A stretch of DNA of 64,000 nucleotides from Eunapius fragilis. Its lineage: Eukaryota; Porifera; Demospongiae; Spongillida; Spongillidae. The position numbers were made by a program, and so were the translations under genes. This document shows, in pieces, positions 10,212-18,990 of this stretch (the first letter of the stretch is position 1; each line of letters opens with the position of its first letter). Location of the stretch: positions 11,421,242 to 11,485,241 of the forward strand of contig OY811971.1 in assembly GCA_963681505.1 (NCBI GenBank), in the 5' to 3' direction. The notes under the pieces are model-generated. The model ran no database searches, was not told the DNA's origin, and saw nothing but the letters and a program-made list of their open reading frames with translations.

Positions 10212-12699
10212 ATGAGTCTACGGGCCAAGAAAATTCCGTTGAAGCACTTAGACAACGCGGAGAACCCAATTCCTTCTCCAATAAGTGAGCTTTGTGTTTG
10301 TGAGTTGTTTAAGTTAAATTTTTGCCAAATTTATAGTATTCAGATTAGTATGTACTATGTGCAAGCATATGCATACTTAGGAGGAAAAAATACGTGCATG
10401 AAATTGCTATATGGGTTGGCTGACTATTGTTTGTACCAGACTCAGTTTTGCAAGTATTCAAATTAACAAATCAAAATGCTCAGGATCGTTTGCATGTAAT
10501 CACGTACATTTATTACAGTGTGGTTTATACTTGAGCCAGTTTTGCAAGTAATGTACATACATCTAACTGTATTCCCTGGCATTGCGTGTCAATTCTACGA
10601 AGCTACCTTCTCAGGGTCATATGTATTGAGGAGCAGCTGCGCTTAATTATATGAATACTATTATTGGTTACTTGTGTACTTCCTTTGACTATCAAGAGCA
10701 GCTGATACAGTACTCTCATGCTGCCGTATATATCATTCATAGCCTACATTTAGCGCGACAGTAGTATGTGTCAACGGGCAAAGGAAAATTATAGCTTATC
10801 CTGGTCCAGATCATAGAATAAGATGTTAAATGTTGTGCTTATACAATACATACTGTAAATAATATTGTTTTGTACAGAATGGTTTACTGTGAAGAGTTTA
10901 AGAACAAATAAGCTATTTGTTGTAAAATCATCACAACATGAAGATGAGGACGGAAGTTCCATCAGCTCCACTGAAAAGTGGTATGGAATTCGGAAAAAGG
11001 AGAGCGACAAGATGTTGCTATTGTAAAAATACACGGTAAATGATTAATCTAATAATGGTAAATGGGATCGAATGTTAATGTATACTTACGTATAGATGAA
11101 AAGCCTAGGAAGCCAGCCCCTCTGAAGCGAAAGGGAGGAAGAGGACAGCAGTGATAGCACATCAGATGAAGTAGAACCAAAACCAAAGGTTATAGATTAT
11201 AAAGATAATTACAGGTTCTAACTATTAATGATTTGTGTACTTAATTGTATTAATATTTTGCAGTAAAAAAAATCCAAAAAGTACACTATACCTTTGTTTT
11301 TATGCTCTTGTAATAAAATACAATCTTACTTATAGCATTGTTTGTTAATTTCCTGCAGAGAAAAAACCACCTGTCATGGGGATCACAGGACCAGGCACAA
11401 CCACACACAAAACAAAGTGTGGATGAAGCTCAAACGTATATGGTAATATAATTATAAAACAATTATATACATAGTTGTAATGATACATATGTATCAAATG
11501 TCATCAATACATGATACAGAATGCAGAAACTCAGTTGCCACAACAATCATCTACTTTTGTTAGGCCGAATGAAGATCAGTCTCAAACAGTTAGCAATGAT
11601 GTGTGTAATAATACTATTAACATTTCACCTTTTCTTTACAGTGAAACAAATCAGAACCCAATCTCCATTGATGAAGATAAAGAAAATACACCAGAACAAG
11701 GTAAATATTGCAACCAAACAGCAATTTAATCATATTTAATTTAATATCAATCTTGTTTCAAGTGACAACATAACCAAAACGGTACGTGACACTATATATA
11801 ATTTAACAAAAAATAATAATAATACAAGGTTCTTCTCCTCATTCTGCTTCCTCTTTCCTCTTCTCCCCAAAAATGAAATAATAAGGATACATGTTCTCTT
11901 GAGCCGGCCGGAGATTGTTTGTTCTACTAGGTAAATTTATGTACAAGATTAGAGGATGTATTTGAAACAGTCATTTTCAGAAATCTATCAATACCACTCT
12001 TCTGGAGCTGAAGCAGATGTGGCTATCAGCTAGTGACACAAAGGTAATGGAAATAAAAAAAAATTAATTACATTTTCTACTTTGTATGTGTAGTCTACCA
12101 TCCCTGCACATGCTCCTCGGGTAATCACTAATGCTGAGGATCTCAAGCATTTCACAACTGTAAGTGTACATAAGTTATACACATGGGTTGATTTATTTTT
12201 AACACCATACAGAAGAACGGTGTGAATCTGCTGGCCATTCCAGCCACTGAGCCTAGCAAATATGCTACGCGACTTATGCAATCATTGTTTACGGATGAGG
12301 AGATGTCAAAATTGTTGTATAAAAAAATCAGATCAATGTGAAAAGCTAAACCTTTCTCCTAAAGGAGTAGCTCTTATTGAAGGTAAGTATGTAACGAGTA
12401 CACTACAATTTAAGGGATACATTGGGACAGTAAAAGGATTTAAGATACGATGGGAAATGAAGGATAGCTTGAGGGATAAGCACAAGAAGGGGGTAATAAA
12501 AAGAATGTATATATAATTAAAAATATTTTTGTGCATCATCTTTGTGGTGTAATAAAGCTTTGTAATTTTATCATTTTTAGAGTGCATAGAAGTCAAATTT
12601 GGAAAAGAGACTATGATTTGCAAAGGAAATGACATAATAACTAGCTGCAACCAAAAATGCCTGAACATTTTAAAGAAAGTGAGAGGAAACTCAAAGTGA
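10212..12699 (+). CDS. BEN-domain gene with frame breaks
   Basis: Exon 1 (10212-10284) starts at an ATG and joins 10878-11022, giving ...PSPIKWFTVKSL and an acidic region. Exon 11520-11700 is polar and Asn/Ser-rich (NISPFLYSE). The C-terminal BEN domain is split between 12213-12382 (YATRLMQSLFTDEEM, LSPKGVALIE) and 12581-12699 (CIEVKFGKE, NQKCLNILKK, stop TGA 12697-12699). BEN domains bind DNA or chromatin proteins, so a nuclear role is likely. Defects: a run of seven A at 12323-12329 puts the BEN frame off by one (six A would keep it), and the exon near 11096-11185 reads K/P-rich in one frame and acidic in the next. It may be a pseudogene, or hold homopolymer errors. Confidence 0.65.
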
Positions 12700-13440
12700 A
12701 CTATATGTAACATTGAAAGGAACGTATTATTGGATTTGTAATTTTTGGTTAGTACATTTATATATATGAATCTCGTACAAGAAAACTTTAATGTATCTTT
12801 TAAGAATATGTGCAAATGAATCTTATAGATCATAAGGGATTCCTTTACGTATCCTGGTCCCCAATTTTCTTGCATTCCAGGAAATGAAATGTAATTAACT
12901 GACCAGGAACTTATTTCATGGATGAGCCTATAAGAATTGTTCAAGGACCGTGTTAGATTCTTTACATAAGTTCCTGTCGGATCCTACAGGATTTCTAATG
13001 AGAGTTTGATCCCAATTTCTTGCATCTTGTAAGTCCTATAGTATTTAGTAATAGGATCTTGTAAGAATCCTGTAAGAATTATACAAGTTCCTTTAAGATA
13101 CCTTCAAGATTCTTGTAAGAAACTTGTAAGTATTTTATCAGATCCTACAGGGTTCCTAATAAGATCTTGGTCCCAATTTCTTGAATCTTATAAGAATCCT
13201 GTAGGGATTAGTAATAGAATCTTGTAAGAATCCTGTAAGAATTTTACAAGTTCCTTTTTAAAAGATACTTTCAAGGTTCTTGTAAGAAACTTATAAGATT
13301 CTTATCAGATCTTATGTGATTCCTAATAAGATCTTGGTCCCATATTCTTAACTCATTATAATTCTTATAAATTCTTATAGGATTTTTTGCTAGAGCTGCT
13401 TCCGGTCATCATCGGCGGCGGCGTTGTGGGGTCCGTGGGG
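12700..13440. repeat. Degenerate satellite related to the 71-bp array
   Basis: No gene. From about 12930 to 13380 the sequence cycles through TTCTTGTAAGAA, TCCTACAGG and CTAATAAGATCTTG(G)TCCCA blocks, a diverged form of the satellite at 9060-10130. Units near 12950-13140 and 13140-13330 (about 190 bp) look like a higher-order repeat. Confidence 0.7.
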
Positions 13441-13490
13441 GCTGATGGCTACTTGCAACTCCGACAACCCGCACTTGCCACGAGGGCCAC

Positions 13491-14050
13491 ATGATGCGCT
13501 GCCTCATGATCATCTACGTTGAGGCGTTCCATGAATTCACGCTGGGTTGCGTGCACGTGCCCGGGGCCGCTAACACCGCGGCTGACACTCTGTCCCGTAA
13601 CGCTTTGACCTCCTTCTTTGTGCAGGTGCCCGAGGCCGACCCGGACCCGCTGCATATCCCCCCCGCAGCTGGTGGAGGCCCTGCTCAGCGAGGACATAGA
13701 CTGGCTAACGCCGGCCTGGAGGGAGCAGTTCGCTACTATATATTATACGCAGATCTAGCCGAGTCGACGCGTCGGACCTACGCAGCTGGCATGAGGCGTT
13801 TTTATGAACTATTCCCGCCCCCTTTCCGGTTACCGAAATCACGCTGTGCTACTTCTCCGCAACGCTGGCGAATGACAACCTCGCGTCGCAGACAATCAAA
13901 ACATACTTGGCCGCTGTCCGCGATGCGCATTTAGCTATGGGGTTCCCAGACCCTAGCTAGTCGGCTGCCATGCCCCGTCTGGCCAGGATTCAGGCGGGCA
14001 TTCGTCGCGTCTTGGCTGAACGTGGCAAGCGCTCGAGGGTTCTTGTGAAG
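13491..14050 (+). pseudogene. DIRS-type retrotransposon fragment (RNase H end plus tyrosine recombinase start)
   Basis: The frame from 13491 reads HVPGAANTAADTLSRN, typical of the end of a DIRS RNase H, then YADLAESTRRTYAAGMRRF, the start of a DIRS tyrosine recombinase. The homology moves to another frame near 13830 (LCYFSATLANDNLASQTIK) and meets a TAG before SAAMPRLARIQAG. So there is at least one frameshift and one stop, and the catalytic part of the recombinase is missing. The GC content is much higher than around it. It ends at a poly-C tract. Confidence 0.8.
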
Positions 14051-14073
14051 ATCTCCCCCCCCCCCCCCCCCCC
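14051..14073. repeat. Poly-C tract
   Basis: A run of about 22 C directly ends the DIRS fragment. Such a homopolymer is prone to length errors. Confidence 0.9.
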
Positions 14074-14400
14074 TCGCACCTATACTTTTACGGTACAGAT
14101 ATTCAATTAACATCTTATTGACACCTCAATGACAATAAATTTAAAATAAATAATGCTTCAAAATCGCACTCCTTGCCTCACGATTGGCTGTCCACACATC
14201 AAGCAGCAAGTCCAAGACGACTTTTGACCTGTACAGTCGACTGAACCTGGCTCTGGCTAGATCGATTGCCAGAGCAATAAATTCTAGATCGTTCAACTAG
14301 TTGATTTTGTAGCCTGTTTAGAAATGCATATTAGTAATGTACAATGAATAGCTAATTATTAGGTTGTATTAACCATTTGTAATTATTGTTTTAAATTTAA
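14074..14400. other. AT-rich spacer
   Basis: No ORF or repeat that I recognise. The homology with the second composite copy begins at its right edge, near TTCATAGGTTTTTTTTC. Confidence 0.5.
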
Positions 14401-14496
14401 TGCTTCATAGGTTTTTTTTCACCGTCGGTGAAATGTAGGAAGAGCATATATAATTTGGACGATCCCCTTTATCTCTTAATGCAATAACAAATAACT

Positions 14497-14961
14497 TTAA
14501 TAGTAATAATTATAATTATATGAATTAGTAGTGTTTATTGTTAATTGTCCTCGCCCGCGCCCTCGTCTCCTGCGGGGACGTCCTCCTCCCCGGCCTCCCC
14601 GCCATGCTGCATTCTGCCAGGGTGGCAGTGGCCATGCAGGCCAGGGAGGGAGCACAGGCGACGGTGGTACCGGCGGGAGCGCAGCTGGTGGTGGTGGTGG
14701 CGGGATTATCCCTGCTTGCTGTTCCGCCAGGAACACCGGCGGGGGCAGCGCTGGTGGTGCCGGCGGGGGTAGCGCTGGTGGTGCCGGCGGGGGTAGCGCT
14801 GCTGGTAGTGGTGGTGGGGGCAGTGCTGCTGGTGGTGGTAGGAGTGGCGGGGCTTCTGGAGGTGGCGGGGTGAAGGGGAGAGGAGTCGGAGGATGTATGT
14901 CATCCTCTTCCTCCTCCGACCCCTCTTGATTAAAAAAACCCGTAAGGTTTTCAGCTGACAT
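14497..14961 (-). CDS. Proline-rich low-complexity protein, copy 1
   Basis: 154 residues: a short start (MSAENLTGFFNQEGSEEEEDD), then about 85 residues of PPPALPPP repeats, an Arg/Gly block (GGRGGGRPRRRRGRGRG) and an N/Y-rich tail. No domain. An opposite-strand frame is also open, as expected of a CCG-type repeat. A second copy (17817-18203) keeps the start, acidic patch, poly-Pro, Arg-rich block and N/Y tail, which supports a real protein. The RG-rich block suggests nucleic-acid binding; this is inference. Confidence 0.55.
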   Translation of the reverse strand: MSAENLTGFFNQEGSEEEEDDIHPPTPLPFTPPPPEAPPLLPPPAALPPPPLPAALPPPAPPALPPPAPPALPPPVFLAEQQAGIIPPPPPPAALPPVPPSPVLPPWPAWPLPPWQNAAWRGGRGGGRPRRRRGRGRGQLTINTTNSYNYNYYY

Positions 14962-15314
14962 CTACATGTACGTGACAGAGACTGAGAGAATGATTTTAAA
15001 AATTTTTACCTTATTCTTTTTTCAAGCAAGTTTACACGTGAATCCACATAGAGTATATTATTAAATTCTTACCTCTTTTTGCAAAGTGCACTATAATTCA
15101 GCGGGTGCATGACTGACTTTTATACCTGCAAAGCCTTAACACGTGTACAGACTGTGCTATATTTCTATTGGTCCAATTCCATCATATTAACGGCATGTGC
15201 TAAAATTTTATTGGTCAAATTTGAAAAGGCTCCAATCTAAACATGGAGGTGTAGCCTACATGAAGTAAAGCTGGATAGTGTGGGAACTCAGGAAGTGAAC
15301 TACATGACTGCATG

Positions 15315-15930
15315 TAGATCTGGGATAACATGGCACCATGTAGATTGATAAGGATATGTTTTCAGGTGAGTAATATCTGTGGACAGGGTCTGCAGGTTAT
15401 GAGTGTGGGCAGAATGTCTGAATTTTTCACTACATAAATGTGAGAGTAGAAGTACCTTATGGTAGCTATAACAAGTTGATTTGTAAAAGTACAAGACTAA
15501 TGGCGGCATGCGGTGGCAAGAAAGTCTGCTGCTAGTGCTGGTGGTGTGTACAATGGACAAAGCACTTGAAATGTACATGAGATTGGCTTAAGTTAGGTGA
15601 ATACCACACATTTGCATGTATCTTGAATTGATATGTGCTTTAGAAACCAATGCCTCTGCCCCAATCTTACTTACTGCTGCATGGGCAGATCTAGTAACAA
15701 CCTTTTGAGCTAGCAATGGATGAGACTTACAAAAGGCATCATTTACTTCACTTAGAAGCTCCATTAGTGCATGAGATTTGGGTTCATACAATTAAGGAGT
15801 AGCTATATGGGAGAAGGATAAGGTTGCAGTTATTTTCATTTCACCTATAGTTCTCAGCCCTTGCAACTGCAATTATATTCATAGTTGCAACACATGTACA
15901 TGGCTAGACAGATAAGGAAGCCTTCAAATA
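15315..15930 (-). other. Copy-1-specific segment with a short ORF
   Basis: This block is absent from copy 2, where the flanks are adjacent (near 18565-18595). A minus-strand ORF at 15588-15791 (67 residues, with AVSKIGAEALVSKAH) and another at 15300-15578 are open but match nothing I know. It could be an insertion in copy 1 or a deletion in copy 2; I see no target duplication. Confidence 0.4.
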
Positions 15931-16209
15931 AGCCTTTTTATACATCAGATTAAAACAATAGACACTATACTACTGTACACACAGTTGCATGCTTTACATG
16001 TGAAGTGAATAGTTTTGTGCAGATCCGTGCTGTACATAGTTGTGCGGGCCCTACTACCGCGTTTGGTCAGGTAGTAGGGTGACAAGCCCGACCAAACACC
16101 GCCCGACTATGCTCTACAAAATTTGCATGCACAGCTTTTTAATGTTAATAAAACATGCCATAACATACCATTGGGTGGTAGTGGTAGTGCATGCTGTGAC
16201 CCCTGCGGT

Positions 16210-17032
16210 ACCGCGTCCTCTCGGAAGCACATTTAGCCAATCGGACAGCGGGGTCATTCCAATACCGACTCCTTTTAGATGCTTTAATGGCAGCTGAATT
16301 GTCCTCGTATTTCTGCCTGTTAGCAGCAGCGCAGTTTCCCTCGAGGTCCTCTTCATATCGCCGCCTTTTAGCAGCATGGTTCTCCTCGAGGTCCTCTTCA
16401 TATCGCCGCCTTTTAGCAGCACGGTTCTCCTCGAGGTCCTCTTCATATCGCCACCTTTTAGCAGATCGCTTAGATTCAATATCTGCGTTGTAGCTGTCGG
16501 AGAGCTAGGCCTTCTTCTTTTCGGGATCGACATTGTAGCTGTCGCATACAGAGGCCTTCTTCTTTTCGGGATCGGCCTTGTAGCTGTCGCGTACAGAGGC
16601 CTTCTTCTTTTCGGGATCGGCCTTGTAGCTGTCGCGTACAAAGGCCTTCTTCTTTTCGGGATCGGCCTTGTAGCTGTCGCGTACAGAGGCCTTCTTCTTT
16701 TCGGGATCGGCCTTGTAGCTGTCGCGTACAGAGGCCTTCTTCTTTTCGGGATCGGCCTTGTAGCTGTCGCGTACAGAGGCCTTCTTCTTTTCGGGATCGG
16801 CCTTGTAGCTGTCGCGTACAGAGGCCTTCTTCTTTTCGGGATCGGCCTTGTAGCTGTCGCGTACAGAGGCCTTCTTCTTTTCGGGATCGGCCTTGTAGCT
16901 GTCGCGTATAGAGGTCTTCTTCTTTTCGAGATCGGCCTTGTAGAGCGCTCGGGCTTTAGCTTTGTTCTCGTCTAGCTTTTGGAGGTATTCCGCTCGTTGC
17001 TTAGATCTTTTCTTTTGATTACGCGAAGGCAT
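16210..17032 (-). CDS. Lys/Glu-rich 15-residue-repeat protein, one stop codon
   Basis: Starts at ATG 17030-17032 (MPSRNQKKRSKQRAEYL). About ten copies of a 15-residue unit, DSYKADPEKKKASVR, follow; at DNA level it is a 45-bp tandem repeat (16510-16960). At 16505-16507 a TAG interrupts, but the same frame stays open beyond it through degenerate 15-residue units (RRYEEDLEENRAAK, x3) to YWNDPAVRLAKCASERTRYRRG near 16210. So the original protein was about 270 residues. Highly charged and predicted helical. I associate similar repeats with invertebrate transposon-linked proteins, but cannot name a function. Confidence 0.6.
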
Positions 17033-17040
17033 TTTTTAGA

Positions 17041-17490
17041 AAAACAACTTCACTAACTAAAGCAACAACTAAACTGCGATAGCAACACCAGATATTTTTA
17101 GTGCAGGTTAGAGTATTTATACTGCCTAAAATTGTTAATAAATATCTATTACATACATTATTAAATAGAACTTGATATGTGTCTATATGACATGTAAGGA
17201 TAACGTGCCGGTAAATTTCGAAGCGATTAGTACTATTCGTGTCCTTCTAAACCGTTCCTAGCTCGAGTTATACCTTCCTAAGAAGAAGAAGAAGAAGACG
17301 ACGACGACGACGATGGAGAATTATTTTAGGACTGGGCACGAGAAACAGGAAATTGTTTGTTTCTCTATAACCACACCGTTTTATGACACGGAACAAACGT
17401 AGAACTGTAGATCGCTGTGCTCTCATTCCGCCGCGATAAAGAGATAAGCGATCCGTTTCTCCGTTGTCCCTCCAGACGCTAGTTAAGTTT
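17041..17490. other. Non-coding segment with a diverged copy at 60890-61110
   Basis: No gene. The stretch 17230-17480 contains (AAG)n(ACG)n and a run of words also found, diverged but in the same order, at about 60890-61110 (CGAGTTAT, AAGAAG...GACGACG, ATTATTTT, a CCAC-CG-TT motif, TAGATCG, AAGTT). Both copies lie beside a foldback element with the same termini. Confidence 0.6.
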
Positions 17491-17495
17491 TACAA

Positions 17496-17787
17496 GTAAA
17501 TAAAAACATTCTCTAACGAGAGAGTTGTTGGTATATAGGATTGACCAATACTGGTGTAAAAAGCATGGAAACAAGAGTGACAGAAATTTTACTGGAAAAT
17601 TGAAATAGGCCTATATTTAGCCCATTAGTCAGGCATGCACTGTTATATTGTGAGTGTGCTAAATATAGGCCTATTTCAATTTTCCAGTAAAATTTCTGTC
17701 ACTCTTGTTTCCATGCTTTGTACACCAGTATTGGTCAATCCTATATACCAACAACTCTCTCGTTAGAGAATGTTTTTATTTACTTGT
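17496..17787. mobile_element. Foldback MITE, ~290 bp, arms ~125 bp
   Basis: Left arm AAGTAAATAAAAACATTCTC...CTAAATATAGG is repeated in reverse complement at the right (CTAAATATAGG...GAGAATGTTTTTATTTACTTG) with very few mismatches and a ~35-bp loop. The termini match the smaller foldback at 60568-60690. Confidence 0.9.
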
Positions 17788-17816
17788 TTCATAAGTTTTT
17801 TTTCGCCCTATCGTAG

Positions 17817-18203
17817 TCAATAATCATAATTATTATAATTATAATAAGAATTAGTAGAATACAGTATGATGATGTGTCCTCGCCCACACCCTCTTCTTCT
17901 TCGGGGCCGTCCTCCTCGCCATGCTTGTTCTGGCCAGGTGGGCCTGGTGAGCAGCACTGCTGGTGATGATGGGGGCAGCGCTGGTGGTGGTGGTAGGGAC
18001 AGCGCTGGTGGTGGTGGTGGGGACAGCGCTGGTGGTGCCAGCGGGAGCGCCGGTGGGGGCAGCACTGGTGGTGGTGGTGGGGGCAGCACTGGTGATGGTG
18101 GTGGCGGGGTGAAGGGGAGAGGAGTCTGAGGATGAATGTAGTCATCCTCTTCCTCCTCTGACCCCTTGTTGGTGAAAAAACATCTGAGGTCTTCAGCTGC
18201 CAT
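17817..18203 (-). CDS. Proline-rich low-complexity protein, copy 2
   Basis: 128 residues with the same layout as the ORF at 14497: MAAEDLRCFFTNKGSEEEEDDY, a PPP-rich core, GGRPRRRRGCGRG and an N/Y-rich tail. The poly-Pro core is shorter and arranged differently, as expected of replication slippage, while both ends are conserved. Confidence 0.5.
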   Translation of the reverse strand: MAAEDLRCFFTNKGSEEEEDDYIHPQTPLPFTPPPPSPVLPPPPPPVLPPPALPLAPPALSPPPPPALSLPPPPALPPSSPAVLLTRPTWPEQAWRGGRPRRRRGCGRGHIIILYSTNSYYNYNNYDY

Positions 18204-18725
18204 CTACATGTACGTGACAGAGAGTATGACCTCTTTCTTTTGAGTGCAAAGCCTAGAATCCACATAGTATTATTAAATATTAACCTCTTTTTGCAAAGTG
18301 CACTATTCAGCGGGTGAATGACTTTTATACCTTGCAAAGCCTTAACACGTGTGTAGACTGTGCTATGATTCTATTGGTCCGATTCTATTGGTCCAATTGT
18401 ATCATATAAATGACAGGGAGGGAAGGGGTGTATGTGTATCAGTTTTGCTAAAAATCTATTGGTCAAATTTGATCCAGTAATAATGCTCCCATTTAAACAT
18501 GGAGGTGTAGCCGACTTCTGTATAGATGGATAGTGTGGGAACTCAGGAAGTGAACTACATGGCTCAGTGTAGATCGATAAGTACAATGTAAGGAAGCCTT
18601 ATCAGATTAAAACAATCTACTGTACACACAGTTGAGTCACCATGCATGCTTTAGTGAATGGTTTTGTGCAGATCCGTGCTGTACATGTACATAGTCGGGC
18701 GGGCCCTACAACCGCGTTTGGTCAG

Positions 18726-18944
18726 TGTCGTGTTTCTGAACACCACACGTAGGATTCACAAATTTATACAATCACGGCAGCAACGAACACACGTGAACAG
18801 AGAACAAACACAACGCACACCAAGAACTGATAAGACTGAATTGCACGTGTTCCTAAGCACCTTATAAGGAAATAGGTAAAAGGAATGTTCTAGAAGGTAC
18901 AAAGTACACGATCTATGAATACGATTATAACTAAGACCACAACA
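18726..18944 (-). repeat. 3' LTR of the Gypsy/Mag element
   Basis: 219 bp, the 3' LTR because the element is on the minus strand. It differs from the other LTR by about one substitution near 18765 and a small change near 18875. A purine-rich tract (minus strand GGCAGGGAGG) adjoins it at 18945-18954. Confidence 0.95.
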
Positions 18945-18990
18945 CCTCCCTGCCAGCCTTGAGGTTCCCAGATCGATAAAGGCATAAGCT

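Larger units (their letters stand above)
14400..17040 (-). repeat. Composite repeat, copy 1 (uninterrupted)
   Basis: The segment contains a proline-rich ORF, about 1.1 kb of non-coding sequence and a repeat-protein ORF, all on the minus strand. Blocks of the same order recur at 17787-18725, 23478-23618 and 25672-25935: the Pro-rich ORF, TTGCAAAGTGCACTAT, AACATGGAGGTGTAG, GCAGATCCGTGCTGTACAT, ACCGCGTTTGGTCAG, GACCCCTGCGGTACCG, GTCCTCTCGGAAGCACATT. Copy 1 has about 570 bp (15315-15930) that copy 2 lacks. A two-gene mobile element is the best explanation; its ends and class are not clear. Confidence 0.75.

Noticed and set aside
14531-14929. Gly/Ala-rich ORFs on the + strand
   Set aside because: They are antisense shadows of the proline-rich minus-strand ORF; the minus-strand frame is the one whose two ends are conserved in copy 2.
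16376-16975. Hydrophobic repeat ORF on the + strand (GLLLFGIGLVAVAYR)
   Set aside because: Antisense reading of the 45-bp coding repeat; the minus strand has an ATG start, a non-repeat N-terminus and the better context.
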